A stretch of DNA of 64,000 nt, taken from JBOFHT01 sp051649785 (lineage in GTDB: Archaea > Methanobacteriota > Methanobacteria > Methanobacteriales > Methanobacteriaceae). Numbering within the stretch: position 1 is the stretch's first letter; each line of letters opens with the position of its first letter. The stretch lies in NCBI GenBank assembly GCA_051649785.1, contig JBOFHT010000018.1:14311-78310 (forward strand), given 5' to 3'. Of the stretch, positions 52,895 to 63,099 are shown in pieces. Made by a program: the position numbers and the translations under genes. Under the pieces are notes generated by a model. The model worked only from the letters and a program-made list of their open reading frames with translations. It made no database searches and was not told where the DNA came from.

Positions 52895-53890
52895 TTAAGA
52901 TAAATTTTCTACACCAAACTCAGCACTTTTTATCCTAATATTTTCCTGATATTCCTTAATTTTTTTACCTATTTCTTTAAGTTCATTAGGATTAGGGTTT
53001 TCAATACTTTCTAACTTAGGACTCAATACATTTTTGTTTCTAAATTGTTGTATTGTATAAACATCACATTTAATGTCTTTAGCTATTTTTATAATATCTC
53101 TATGGCTTAATAAACTTGGAACATAAGTTGTTCTGCACTCTAAAACTAAATTTTCCTTATTATTAGCTACTTCTATACTTTCTTTAACTTTTTCACCAAT
53201 ATTTGGAATTTCTTCATCATCAATAAAATCATTAGAACTATAATTTTCATTTTCTTGATTTATATTAGTGGGAGTAGGGGGAATTTTTATATTTATAGTA
53301 CTGTCATTATTATTTTTATAATCTTTATAATTTTTATAATCTTTAGAATCAATAGCATCAATATTATCTACGATAGTGTTAATAGTGGTTATTGAAGTAT
53401 TCATTGGACTAGTTTTAGTTTTGACTTTGTTTGTATCTAGGTCTAAATTATTTTCTTCACTATTTTTAGAAATACTAATTTTATCACTTTCATTTTTATT
53501 AAGTAAAATGGAGCTATATTTATCAAATGGAGCCTTTACATCTATTGAAATATAATCTAACAAATCAATAACTTTTTCAAGTCTTTTTGGGTAACAACCG
53601 CTTGTATCTAATTTTGTTTTAAGTCCTTTTTTTCGAGAATATTTTAAAATTTCAATTAATGCATCTAGCTGGATAAGGGGTTCTCCTCCTGAGACTACAA
53701 CTGCATCAATAAATCCTGAATTTTCATCAATTATTTTAAAGACTTCCTCTTTTGATATTTCGTAACCATCTTCTAAAATATCGCTATTATGGCAATAGCT
53801 ACATCTTAATAGGCATTTTGCAAAAAATATCGCTAATGATATTTTTCCTGAAAATTCTACTGATGATACAACAGTTCCACCTAATATCAT
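52895..53890 (-). CDS. Anaerobic ribonucleotide reductase activase-like radical SAM protein
   Basis: NrdG-like activating enzyme, 331 residues. The cluster motif is CLLRCSYCHN (CxxxCxxC) near residue 26, then VVVSGGEPLIQ and KLDTSGCYP, typical of the group that makes the glycyl radical of anaerobic NTP reductase. Methanogen relatives are about 230 residues; the extra length is an Asn/Asp/Ser/Thr/Lys-rich stretch at about residues 130-225 (SSILLNKNESDK to SNDFIDDEEIP), with no recognisable fold, between two conserved parts (DVKAPFDKY and LECRTTYVPSL). No nrdD is nearby in the window. The call rests on the motif and domain order; another glycyl-radical activase is possible. Confidence 0.8.
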   Translation of the reverse strand: MILGGTVVSSVEFSGKISLAIFFAKCLLRCSYCHNSDILEDGYEISKEEVFKIIDENSGFIDAVVVSGGEPLIQLDALIEILKYSRKKGLKTKLDTSGCYPKRLEKVIDLLDYISIDVKAPFDKYSSILLNKNESDKISISKNSEENNLDLDTNKVKTKTSPMNTSITTINTIVDNIDAIDSKDYKNYKDYKNNNDSTINIKIPPTPTNINQENENYSSNDFIDDEEIPNIGEKVKESIEVANNKENLVLECRTTYVPSLLSHRDIIKIAKDIKCDVYTIQQFRNKNVLSPKLESIENPNPNELKEIGKKIKEYQENIRIKSAEFGVENLS

Positions 53891-54290
53891 TTAACTGCAC
53901 GTCTCCAAATAATTCATATATTTTACTTATAATTTCAACTCAATTTTAATTAGATACTCTACTTCAACTAATAGAATATAAGAACATGGCTATGTATATG
54001 TTATGGAATTGGTATATACATAATTTAAATAATCAAATAAGTAACCAACCTTTTAAATTAATTATCCTACTAAAATAAAGCAAGTTATCCTAATATTTTT
54101 ATTTTATGCTTAGCTACTTTTTATTATAATGATGGAACTTGTTATATGTGTGAGAGTTGAGGGGAAAATAATAATAATGGGGTTAATTATACTAATTTAT
54201 AAATATTTATAAATTATTTTATACATTACATTATTGTCTCAGTTACCAATATCTTTTTTGCTTTATTATTTGATATTTATTTTTGTTTTT
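53891..54290. other. Intergenic, no gene seen
   Basis: 400 bases between hisC 3' end and the NrdG-like gene. TGTATAT and ATATACA form a 7-bp inverted repeat near 53990-54020, on the promoter side of the NrdG-like gene. Only very short open frames were seen. Confidence 0.4.
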
Positions 54291-55394
54291 CTAATCCTCT
54301 AAAATTGATTTTAAAATTCCAATAAACTTTTTATTTTCTTCCATAGTTCCAATACTTACCCTAATCCAATATTCATCAATGTATTTAAAAGATGTACAGT
54401 CTCTTACAATAATTCCATTTTCCATTAACCTTTTTGTAAGTTCTGCGGCTGTAAAACCGGTTTCATTTATCCCTACAAGAATATAGTTAGCATAAGACTT
54501 TAGCACATTTAGTTTTTGTATTTTAGACATTTCATTGTATAGGAAATCTCTACTTTCAATTCCTTTAGATATTGATTCTTCTATGTATTGTGTATCCCTT
54601 AAAGTTCCAAGTGCTCCTAAATAAGAGGTTCTACTAAGACTAAACACTGGCTTTACACGGTTCATATAATCAATTACTTTTTTATTAGCTAAGCCATATC
54701 CTACTCTCATCCCAGCTAAACCTAATACTTTAGACATAGTTCTCATTATAAACACATTAGGATACTTTTTTAATAAATCAACATTATTAACTTCAGAATA
54801 TTCAAAATAAGCTTCATCAATAACAACTAATGCATCAGTAGCTTTTAAAACAGCTTCAATATCTTTTTTATCAATTAAGCAACCGGTGGGGTTATTTGGA
54901 CTACATAGAAATATCATTCTAGTATTTTTATTAATTTTAGAAAGTACAGATTTTAAATCCAGTTTATTAGTATCTAAATCCCATTTACCATAAACTGGAA
55001 TTGCACCATACGGTTTAAAAATAAATTCATAATAAGTATATGATGGTTGTGGAACAATAAACTCGGTTCCATGATCCATAAATGTTTTACAAAGAACTTC
55101 TATTAATTCATCAGCACCATCTCCTCCAATAATAACATTTTCTATTTCTACATTAGAATAATTAGCTATTTCATTTTTTAGCTCTTTTAAGTTGGTTTCA
55201 GGGTAACGATTTATTTCTCCAAGGTTCTGTTCAATAAGGGATATTGCTTTTTTTGATGGTCCCCATGGGTTTTCATTAGATCCTAACTTAACAATTTCAT
55301 CTTTTCTAAGTCCAAATTCATTAGCTATTTCTTCTTGTGACCTTCCAGGAACATAAGGATCTAATTCTTCTACAATTTTTCTAACTTTAACCAT
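54291..55394 (-). CDS. hisC: Histidinol-phosphate aminotransferase
   Basis: PLP-dependent aminotransferase of histidine biosynthesis, 367 residues. SNENPWGPS near the N-terminus, [17 protein letters not shown], and the PLP Lys in [17 protein letters not shown]-terminal RDCTSFKY.....IRVSIGT. All are typical of HisC. It lies 110 bases after the gamma-carbonic-anhydrase-like gene on the same strand. In methanogens HisC may also serve aromatic or other imidazole substrates. Confidence 0.92.
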   Translation of the reverse strand: MVKVRKIVEELDPYVPGRSQEEIANEFGLRKDEIVKLGSNENPWGPSKKAISLIEQNLGEINRYPETNLKELKNEIANYSNVEIENVIIGGDGADELIEVLCKTFMDHGTEFIVPQPSYTYYEFIFKPYGAIPVYGKWDLDTNKLDLKSVLSKINKNTRMIFLCSPNNPTGCLIDKKDIEAVLKATDALVVIDEAYFEYSEVNNVDLLKKYPNVFIMRTMSKVLGLAGMRVGYGLANKKVIDYMNRVKPVFSLSRTSYLGALGTLRDTQYIEESISKGIESRDFLYNEMSKIQKLNVLKSYANYILVGINETGFTAAELTKRLMENGIIVRDCTSFKYIDEYWIRVSIGTMEENKKFIGILKSILED

Positions 55395-55505
55395 ACTTGC
55401 ACTAACCTTATTATATTTATTAATTTACTTATTTAATAATTTATTAATCAATATTTAATTAATAATTTGCTAATAGTCTAGTAATTCTTTTAAATTTACC
55501 TTCCT

Positions 55506-55985
55506 TTATCTCTCTTCAGATTCATTAGCTAGTTTAACATAAACTGAAGCATTTTTTTCAATTCCATTTATTTCAAAATCTTTTAATCTACGTACAACTT
55601 TCCCAGGGACTCCTAATATCAGTGATTTTTCAGGGAAAGATTTATTTTCACTAATAACTGCTCCAGCACCAACTACTGAATTTTTAGCTATTTTAGCACC
55701 ATTTAAAATAGTTGCATTCATTCCAATTATTACATTATCTTCTATTTCACAACCATGTAAGACTGCACCATGACCTATAGAGACATTATCTTTTAAAATA
55801 GTTGGAAAACCATGTGAACAATGAATAACACAGTTATCTTGGATATTAGTATTTTCCCCAATTTTTATATAGTCTATATCTCCTCTTAAAACAGCATTAT
55901 ACCATATCGAAGAGTTTTTACCAATGCTAATATCTCCTATGACACGAGCTCCTTTGAATATTTTAACAGTGCTATCTATTTTCAT
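55506..55985 (-). CDS. Gamma-carbonic anhydrase family protein
   Basis: 159 residues made of left-handed beta-helix hexapeptide repeats (IGKNSSIWYNAVLRGDIDYIKIGENTNIQDNC). The three Zn-binding His positions are kept: one in HCSHGFP and two in IGHGAVLHGCEI. Members with these His may hydrate CO2 or act as acyltransferases or metal-storage proteins; activity is not certain. Located between glmU and hisC in a run of minus-strand housekeeping genes. Confidence 0.88.
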   Translation of the reverse strand: MKIDSTVKIFKGARVIGDISIGKNSSIWYNAVLRGDIDYIKIGENTNIQDNCVIHCSHGFPTILKDNVSIGHGAVLHGCEIEDNVIIGMNATILNGAKIAKNSVVGAGAVISENKSFPEKSLILGVPGKVVRRLKDFEINGIEKNASVYVKLANESEER

Positions 55986-56162
55986 AATAATACTCGATTT
56001 ATGTTTGTAATTTATAATATATTACATAATACAATACTAAACTTACTAAAAAATTAGTTTAATTAGTTAATTTGCCTAAATTAATTAACTAATTGATTAT
56101 AATGTATTGTTTTAATAAATTGCTAGTGAGATGCAATATAATTGGTTTATAATAATTTAATA

Positions 56163-57437
56163 TTACTTTTTATCTTTTATTACTTGGCTTTGTTCAACTA
56201 AAACAATCTTATTTGAATCTAAGTCTTTATAAAGAAGAACACCAGGTCCAACAGTGGAATTAAAACCAACTTTAACTCCCGGGCTAAAACTTGAGTTTAT
56301 ACCAGTTTTAACACTGTCTCCAATAATAACTCCAAGTTTACGACGTCCACTATCAACAGATTCGTCTTTAACTTTTATTTTAATGCTTCTATCATCGAAA
56401 CGTAAATTAGCAACATTTGTTCCTGCTGCAATATTACAATTTGACCCTATAACTGAATCTCCAATATAACTAAGATGATTAACATTAGTATTTTCCATAA
56501 TAATTGAATTTTTAATTTCTACAGCATTACCTACTCTTACATTATTTCCAATGTAAGTATTGCCCCTTATATAGGAATTAGGCCCAATATCACAATTTTT
56601 ACCAATGTAAACAGGTCCATCAATGTATACACCTGATCTAATTATACTACCTTCATCTAAATAGATATTGCCGTGGATTGTGGCTCCTCTTTCAATAGTT
56701 CCTTTGATATCACGGCTTAATTTGTTAAGAAGTTGTTCATTAATCTCAATTAGTTCCCATGGACGACCTATATCCAACCAATCTTTATTTGTTGTATATC
56801 CTTTAATGTACTTATCTTCATTAATTTGCATAGAAAGAGAATCAGTTATTTCATATTCTCCTCTTTCAGATTTTCCTGTTTCTTCTATTTTTTCAAATAT
56901 ATCTTCATTAAATACATATATTCCTGTATTAATTAAGTTACTAGGTTCCTCGCCTTTTTTAGGCTTTTCAACAATTTTTTTAATAAAACCTTCTTTTATT
57001 TCTACTACTCCAAAACAGCTTGGGTTATCAACTTCTGTTAAAACAATTAAAGTATCAGGGTTTGTAGATTCATAATCTTTAATTATATCTCGAAGTAAAT
57101 GTTTATCAACAATAATATCTCCATTAAGAACAATAAATTCTCCCTTATCAACAAACTCTTTTCCCTGATAGATGGCATTAGCTGTTCCACATAGTTCTTC
57201 TTGGGTTTTATATGAAATCTTAACTCCTAAGTCTAAACCATCACCAAAATAGCTTTTTACAATTTCTTCTTTATAATTAACAATTAGCAATATTTCATTT
57301 ACTCCAGAGTCACGTAAAGCTTCAATATTATATTGTATAATAGGTTTTCCTGCAACAGGGAGCATTGGTTTTGGTTTATTTATTGTCAAAGGGCGCATAC
57401 GAGTCCCTTCACCAGCACTTAGTATAATAGCTTTCAT
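56163..57437 (-). CDS. glmU: Bifunctional sugar-1-phosphate nucleotidylyltransferase/acetyltransferase
   Basis: Makes UDP-GlcNAc (acetyl transfer to GlcN-1-P, then UTP transfer) for pseudomurein and glycans. 424 residues: nucleotidyltransferase domain 1-235 (ILSAGEGTRMRPLT, EKPKKGEE, NTGIYVF), then a left-handed beta-helix (240-424) with GKNCDIGPNSYIRGNTYIG repeats and VKTGINSSFSPGVKVG. This is the archaeal GlmU/StrA-type order, without the bacterial C-terminal tail. It is 212 bases downstream of glmM copy 2 on the same strand, a functional pair. A dTTP:glucose-1-P transferase is the alternative. Confidence 0.88.
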   Translation of the reverse strand: MKAIILSAGEGTRMRPLTINKPKPMLPVAGKPIIQYNIEALRDSGVNEILLIVNYKEEIVKSYFGDGLDLGVKISYKTQEELCGTANAIYQGKEFVDKGEFIVLNGDIIVDKHLLRDIIKDYESTNPDTLIVLTEVDNPSCFGVVEIKEGFIKKIVEKPKKGEEPSNLINTGIYVFNEDIFEKIEETGKSERGEYEITDSLSMQINEDKYIKGYTTNKDWLDIGRPWELIEINEQLLNKLSRDIKGTIERGATIHGNIYLDEGSIIRSGVYIDGPVYIGKNCDIGPNSYIRGNTYIGNNVRVGNAVEIKNSIIMENTNVNHLSYIGDSVIGSNCNIAAGTNVANLRFDDRSIKIKVKDESVDSGRRKLGVIIGDSVKTGINSSFSPGVKVGFNSTVGPGVLLYKDLDSNKIVLVEQSQVIKDKK

Positions 57438-57648
57438 AATATCATCCCTTTTTGAGTATATAGATTTTTATTCTGATTTATTATTATTAGTATTATTTGT
57501 ATTATTTTTGATTATTTACGTTATTTCGATTATTTATTGGGTGCTTGTTTATATTATCTATATTATTATTACCATTATTATTACTATTATTGATATTATT
57601 AATATCAATATTATTTTTATATTATTTGCTATATTTATTCCATTTACT

Positions 57649-59175
57649 TTATTTTAAAATATTATTTATGAAATCTACTGATTTTTTAAGTATTTCTTTT
57701 GCTTTTTCATCAGTTTTTGATTCTAATGTTATCCTAACATAATCTTCAGTTCCAGAAGGTCTAACTAAAACCCAACTACCGTCATCTAGGGTGATACGCA
57801 CACCATCTATTTTATTTACATTATTTACATTATCAAATGAATTTTCAAATTTGGAGTTAACAGCATCCATTACAGCTAGCTTTTCTTCAGCCGAACATGT
57901 AATTTTTTCACGAATATTTGGATAATTCGGAATTTCTGCCAATAGTTCTGATAATTTCCCTTTTTTTGATACAATTTCAGCTAATATCAATCCAGATAAT
58001 ATCCCATCAGGACACATGCAAAAATCTGGGTGTACCCAGGTTCCTGAAGGTTCTCCTCCAAAATTAGCTCCAATTTTTATAATTTCTTCAGCTACATTAA
58101 CATCTCCAACTTTTGTTCTAATGACATGTGAAGATTTTAATTGTGAATCAGATTTGTCAAGAGAATTACTAACAAGACATTCTTCAATACTCATTCCCGC
58201 ATCAACAGTTGTAACAACAGGGGCTCCATATCGTTTACATGCTATTGCAAGTAATTTATCAAAGTCACCCACTTTACCTTCTTCATCAATAGCTATCATT
58301 CTATCTGCATCACCATCATGAGCAATACCAATATCCGCACCTGTAGCTTTAACTATTTTCATTAAATCTCCTAAATTAGCTTTATTAGGTTCTGGATTTC
58401 GTCCAGGGAAATGCCCATCTGCTTGAGCATTAATGGATAAAACATCACAACCTGCTTTTCTAAATATCAATGGGGAAAAATATGAACCTGCACCTGATGC
58501 ACAGTCAATCACGACTTTTAAAGAAGTATTATCGTTTTTCTTTTTAATATCAACTTGATTTAAGAGGTCTTCAATATATTGATCCTTTACTTCTTCAATT
58601 GTGTTAACTTGACCTACTTCACTCCAAGTCTTTTGAATATAGTTATTTTGGTTGTATATATCTTCAATGGCTTCTTCTTGGGATTGGGTATAAGCCATTC
58701 CATTTTTATTCCATAATTTCATTCCATTGTATTGTGAAGGATTGTGTGAAGCAGTAATCATAATTCCCGCATCAGAGTTAGTTTTTTCAGTAGCATAACC
58801 AACAAGAGGTGTTGGAACCATGCCTAGTAGGAGTACATCGCAACCAGATTCAAGTAAACCTGCAGTTATTGCACTTTCAAGCATTTTATTAGTTGTACGT
58901 GGGTCATAGCCAATAACTATTTTATTAGCCTTATTGTCTGCATTATCATTACAATTACTAGTACTATTGCCAGTATTATTGGTATTAGTATTATTAGGGT
59001 TTTTAGACTCGTTATTCTTTCCCAAGATAGTATTACCATTATCACTAAGATAAGTAGCTAATGCTTTTCCAATTTTAAGTCCTAATTCTGCATTTACTTC
59101 ACTACCAATCTTTCCCCGTATTCCTGAAGTTCCAAAAAGCTTTCTTTTATTTTTTGTGTTTCTTCCCATTGCCAC
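57649..59175 (-). CDS. glmM: Phosphoglucosamine mutase (copy 2)
   Basis: 508 residues. KLFGTSGIRGKIG begins the fold; the phosphoserine loop is GIMITASHNPSQYNG, the metal site HDGDADRMIAID, the sugar loop GGEPSGTWV and the phosphate loop RPSGTEDYVR. Compared with copy 1 (50251-51594) it has a ~40-residue Asn-rich insertion at about residues 48-88 (NNESKNPNNTNTNNTGNSTS). Upstream of glmU on the same strand, so this is the better candidate for the true GlmM of UDP-GlcNAc synthesis. The start (MAMGRNTKNKRKLFGTSG) may be a Met or two later. Confidence 0.88.
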   Translation of the reverse strand: MAMGRNTKNKRKLFGTSGIRGKIGSEVNAELGLKIGKALATYLSDNGNTILGKNNESKNPNNTNTNNTGNSTSNCNDNADNKANKIVIGYDPRTTNKMLESAITAGLLESGCDVLLLGMVPTPLVGYATEKTNSDAGIMITASHNPSQYNGMKLWNKNGMAYTQSQEEAIEDIYNQNNYIQKTWSEVGQVNTIEEVKDQYIEDLLNQVDIKKKNDNTSLKVVIDCASGAGSYFSPLIFRKAGCDVLSINAQADGHFPGRNPEPNKANLGDLMKIVKATGADIGIAHDGDADRMIAIDEEGKVGDFDKLLAIACKRYGAPVVTTVDAGMSIEECLVSNSLDKSDSQLKSSHVIRTKVGDVNVAEEIIKIGANFGGEPSGTWVHPDFCMCPDGILSGLILAEIVSKKGKLSELLAEIPNYPNIREKITCSAEEKLAVMDAVNSKFENSFDNVNNVNKIDGVRITLDDGSWVLVRPSGTEDYVRITLESKTDEKAKEILKKSVDFINNILK

Positions 59176-59283
59176 ACCGTTGTTAATCTTGTTTGATATG
59201 TTGATATATTTACTTTATTTATTATTTAGTGCACTTGTTTATATTATTTATTCTAATATTCTGTTATTATTAGTACTTAGAAT

Positions 59284-60531
59284 TTATGCACCAAATTTAG
59301 CAGAGTTATTCATTAAATCCATAAGAATGTCCATTAAATTGGAAGCTCTGATTCTACATAACGCTCCTGCTGCTGAATCAATTTCATTAAATGACTCTAC
59401 ATGATCAACTCTTATTTCAGGGCCATTAATTATAATAGGAACTGGATCTCCGCTATGATCTGATATTGAAATAGGTGTAGAATGATCAGCTGTTACTATT
59501 ATGTAACATTCTTCTTGTTCTAGAAGAGTTAGTAATTTTGATATCACTAATTTATCTAAATCTTCTAAAAATTCAAGCTTTTCTTTTGCATTTCCGTCAT
59601 GTCCTGCTTCATCTGCACCATCAATATTAATTAAGAAGAAATCATGGGAGCTATTTTGAACATTGTTTACAATACTATCTGCTATATTATTAAGGTTTGT
59701 ATCAGTTCCACCGGTTGCTCCTTCGACTTCAATAATATCCATGCCTGCTAATTTTGCAATTCCCATTATAAGTCCTGTTTCAGCTATACATACTGAACTA
59801 ATATTATATTTTTCATTTAATGGTTCTACATTAGGTACTGCACCTGCTCCACGTGGAATTATAATGTTAGCAGGGTTTTCGCTATTGTTTTCCCTTTTTT
59901 TGTTTACGGGATGATCTTTAATAAGATTATATGATTCTTTTACAATGAGATTAAGGATTTTAGCAGTTTTTTCTGCTTCTTTAGTGTTTTCTAAAGGTTT
60001 TACTTCTTTAGGAACTTTTCCTTCTTTTTTTGGGTCTGCATCAGATACTTTATCTGAAAGTCCTTTTCCTCTAAGTAATAAAACAGATCTATGCCCGGTG
60101 GATTCTTTAAATATTATTTCTACATCTTCAAAACCATCAATTTTCATAGTATTAAGATGTTCTATTATTTTATCAGTTCCTTCTCTGATTCTACCTGCAC
60201 GACGGTCTGTAATTACTAAGTTTTCATCAGCAGTTGAAAAGTTACATCTAAAAGCAATATCTCCAGGGATAATATCTAAACCAACTCCTGCTGCTTCAAA
60301 GGGACCACGGCCGGTGTAAACTTTATAAGGGTCGTATCCTAATATTGAAATATGTGATGTATCACTACCTGCCCTTATTCCAGGTTTTATAGGATCCATA
60401 ATTCCATTAATCCCACGCTTAGCCATTTCATCCATGTTAGGGGTGTTAGCGGCCTGTAAAACCGTCTTGTTATCAAATTCTTTTAATGGACGGTCTCCCA
60501 TCCCATCTATAATTAGAATCAGTCCTTTCAC
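59284..60531 (-). CDS. apgM: 2,3-bisphosphoglycerate-independent phosphoglycerate mutase, archaeal
   Basis: Interconverts 3- and 2-phosphoglycerate in glycolysis/gluconeogenesis. 415 residues of the alkaline-phosphatase superfamily: LILIIDGMGDRP (metal), GSDTSHISILGYDP (nucleophile Ser/Thr region), HDGNAKEKLEFLEDLD and TADHSTP (metals). A Lys/Asn-rich short insertion (NKKRENNSENP) lies in a loop near residue 215. Typical archaeal ApgM length. Monocistronic or head of the apgM-glmM-glmU run. Confidence 0.93.
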   Translation of the reverse strand: MKGLILIIDGMGDRPLKEFDNKTVLQAANTPNMDEMAKRGINGIMDPIKPGIRAGSDTSHISILGYDPYKVYTGRGPFEAAGVGLDIIPGDIAFRCNFSTADENLVITDRRAGRIREGTDKIIEHLNTMKIDGFEDVEIIFKESTGHRSVLLLRGKGLSDKVSDADPKKEGKVPKEVKPLENTKEAEKTAKILNLIVKESYNLIKDHPVNKKRENNSENPANIIIPRGAGAVPNVEPLNEKYNISSVCIAETGLIMGIAKLAGMDIIEVEGATGGTDTNLNNIADSIVNNVQNSSHDFFLINIDGADEAGHDGNAKEKLEFLEDLDKLVISKLLTLLEQEECYIIVTADHSTPISISDHSGDPVPIIINGPEIRVDHVESFNEIDSAAGALCRIRASNLMDILMDLMNNSAKFGA

Positions 60532-61020
60532 ATTATCACCTTGTTTAATGATGTTATTAGTTGTAAAAATTTGTTATATTTATTAGTTTATAGTTTAATT
60601 AGTTGATATATTTTTTAATTCTATTATTATAATATTAGTATATTATTCAGGATTTTTAGAATTTTAGACATTATTCCTAATTTCATTTATGATATCTTTT
60701 ATAATCCTATTATTAACTTTAATAATCATATTTATGTTTACACTACTAATAAATTTTATTATATTTGTCTTACATTTTGAATAAATAATTTAGTTAAATA
60801 TTGTTATTATTAATAATAATTTAGTCAATATCATTATCAATATTGTGACCATTAGGTTATTAGGGTCATTGTTAAAATTGTCATTATTGCTATTATTAAT
60901 TAAATTAGTTGTAAAAATAATAAAAGCACTAAAATAACTAGAAACATTAAAAGAATTAGAATAAATATTAAAAATGGGTATAAATGAAAAAATAATTAAA
61001 AAGAAGTATTTAGAAATAGA
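60532..61020. other. Intergenic, no gene seen
   Basis: 489 AT-rich bases. TGACC and GGTCA around 60845-60870 form a short inverted repeat; nothing more was seen. Confidence 0.4.
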
Positions 61021-61764
61021 TTAGCTAATAAGGATAACTACAATAATTCCAACTAAAGCACCAGTAATAGTTGCAAAAAGGTTGACGTGCTCATTATTAA
61101 TAATATTACGACGTTCAAGAGTAGCCCCAAGAAAACTATCCATAAAACAGCCTACTGTTCCTGCTATTATTGCAATTATAATTGAAGCAAGAAAGCTATT
61201 ACTTGTTAAATATCCTAAATGTGGTTCAAAAATACCTAGTAAAAATGCAGCTCCGCCTATAATTGAGGCACCTATAATTCCCATTACAGTTCCAAGTACT
61301 GAAATAGCTCCATCAGTTCCCGCAGGGACTTTTTTAAAATTTGTTATTAAACGAGGTTGCCTTAAGACACCAATTTCACTAGCTAAAGTGTCAGCAGTAG
61401 CTGTTGCAATAGCACCAATAAAACCTCCAATTAAAGGAGCATAAAATCCTCCAAAAGCAGCCATTAAAAAAGCGATAATTCCATTAGAAATAACATTTTT
61501 AGCAGTACGTTTTCCTTCATACATTCGTTTATCTGCCTTATATTCCTTTTTGTATTTTGTTGCAGCTAAACTAAGAACTAAAAAAATAAGAATTAAAAAG
61601 AGCCAGCTAGGACCAGCTGAAAAAATAATAGTAACTCCCATAATGACCATTAAAGCAGAACCTATAAAGTCTAAGTCTTTTCTATAATAGGTTATAATCC
61701 CAGCAATGAACAAGAGTAGGAGATATCCCCAATTCAATATTGTCCATTCCATTATATATTCCAC
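61021..61764 (-). CDS. DUF92 / VTE6-like membrane protein
   Basis: 247 residues with about six to seven TM helices. The conserved core is TADTLASEIGVLRQPRLITNFKKVPAGTDGAISVLGTVMGIIGA, the DUF92 signature; plant VTE6 of this family phosphorylates phytyl phosphate. In archaea it may act on isoprenoid phosphates of lipid metabolism; this is by family analogy only. Start at ATG 61764; a second Met (MEWTILNW) five codons in is possible. Upstream gene is rps3ae, 86 bases away. Confidence 0.85.
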   Translation of the reverse strand: MEYIMEWTILNWGYLLLLFIAGIITYYRKDLDFIGSALMVIMGVTIIFSAGPSWLFLILIFLVLSLAATKYKKEYKADKRMYEGKRTAKNVISNGIIAFLMAAFGGFYAPLIGGFIGAIATATADTLASEIGVLRQPRLITNFKKVPAGTDGAISVLGTVMGIIGASIIGGAAFLLGIFEPHLGYLTSNSFLASIIIAIIAGTVGCFMDSFLGATLERRNIINNEHVNLFATITGALVGIIVVILIS

Positions 61765-61850
61765 TTTATCACAGTCTTATGGAGTATTAATTTATTGGTT
61801 TTGTTTTATTTGAGTTAAATTTTAAATAAAGTCAAGATTAAGTTAATAAT

Positions 61851-62429
61851 CTATTTTATGACTTTACTTTTAATTACTTCCACTCTTTTAAGAGGGTAAA
61901 TCTTTTTAGCTTTGTGATAAACATCAGAAGCTAATCTACCATTAACACTGGTTTCAATAAGTTCTTCGAAGTTTTTATGAGAAGCAGATTTCTTTATAAT
62001 TTCTTGAATAAGCTCTCTCATATATTTTTGTTGGGAAGACTTTGATCTACGAGTAGTTATAGCTAAAACATGAAGTTTAATTTCATGGCCGTCGTTACTT
62101 TTAGCTACTACAGTAGCATCAATTCTACTAGTCCCTCTTCTAATCATACTTCTAACATAATCAGTTGTGACAGTGTGACCTGTATAAACAGTATTAGCTA
62201 TTTTTCCAGCTACATTATCAACTTCAAATTTAAGTTTGATATATTGTTTTGAAAAGTCTCCAGTTAATTCTCTTAAAGTTATTTCAACGCCTCTTTTAAT
62301 TAAAAAATCAGGGTCTCTTGCAGGAGTTTCACCGATATCTTTGTCTCCAAATGCTTTAGGAGTTTTTATCATATACCATTCTTTCTCTTTCCATGTATCC
62401 CGTGCTCTTCGCCTTCTTGCTTTTGCCAT
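61851..62429 (-). CDS. rps3ae: 30S ribosomal protein S3Ae (eS1)
   Basis: Small-subunit protein of archaea and eukaryotes, 192 residues. The start MAKARRRRARDTWKEKEWY is typical, followed by IGETPARDPD, RGVEITLRELTGDFSKQYIKLKFEV and SMIRRGTSRIDATVVAKSNDG. All family blocks are present, so it is full length. Own promoter upstream in 62430-63099. Confidence 0.95.
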   Translation of the reverse strand: MAKARRRRARDTWKEKEWYMIKTPKAFGDKDIGETPARDPDFLIKRGVEITLRELTGDFSKQYIKLKFEVDNVAGKIANTVYTGHTVTTDYVRSMIRRGTSRIDATVVAKSNDGHEIKLHVLAITTRRSKSSQQKYMRELIQEIIKKSASHKNFEELIETSVNGRLASDVYHKAKKIYPLKRVEVIKSKVIK

Positions 62430-63099
62430 TAAATCATACCTCGTTTTATTTATAAATTTTTTTATTTCATTTGACTTTATGATTGTAATTGTACCTAGTT
62501 TTGCTTAAACACGGCACTAAATTTGTAAATTAGTAATAATTTTGATAATATTGCCTTATATTGCTTTAATAATAAAAATATTAATAACACTAATAATAAG
62601 TGTACTAGTAATTGTATAAAATACAGCAACATCTGGGGTAATATAAATTACTAAAAATAAGATTAGTTACAATTTTAACTACTATTAAAACATTATTCTA
62701 ATTGTTAAGCTAATATATAACTAATTAAACATAGCTATCGCTATAAGTTGTTACTTACAGATATTAATTATTAAATATTCTGGTAACCCTACAAATATTA
62801 AATTAAAAAAGTTAAGTCCCGCCTTATTAAAGGTTACTATAACTTTTTGGCTTATTAGTATTTAAACCTTTGGTTGATATAGGAATAATGCAAATAATAT
62901 AAAAACTATTGGAGTTTATTATTAATAAAAGTAATATTATAAAAATAAGAACTTCATTGAAAATATAAAAAATAGTAATGTATAATTATAATAAATATAA
63001 TAAAAATTAAGAACTAATAATCTTAAATAATGTATAATATGATTTAGTACTTATTAATGTTTTGATTTAAAATATATAAATAATAAATGAAGTAAAGAA
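62430..63099. other. Intergenic, no gene recognised
   Basis: 670 bases between rps3ae and the NifX-like gene. Mostly AT-rich; a slightly GC-richer patch at 62780-62880 (GGTAACCC, AAGTCCCGCC, AAAGGTT and AACCTTT) might be part of a small RNA, but no known RNA fold was recognised. Confidence 0.35.

Noticed and set aside
62780..62880. Small RNA in the rps3ae upstream gap
   Set aside because: A slightly GC-richer patch with a 7-bp inverted repeat is not enough to call a known RNA family.
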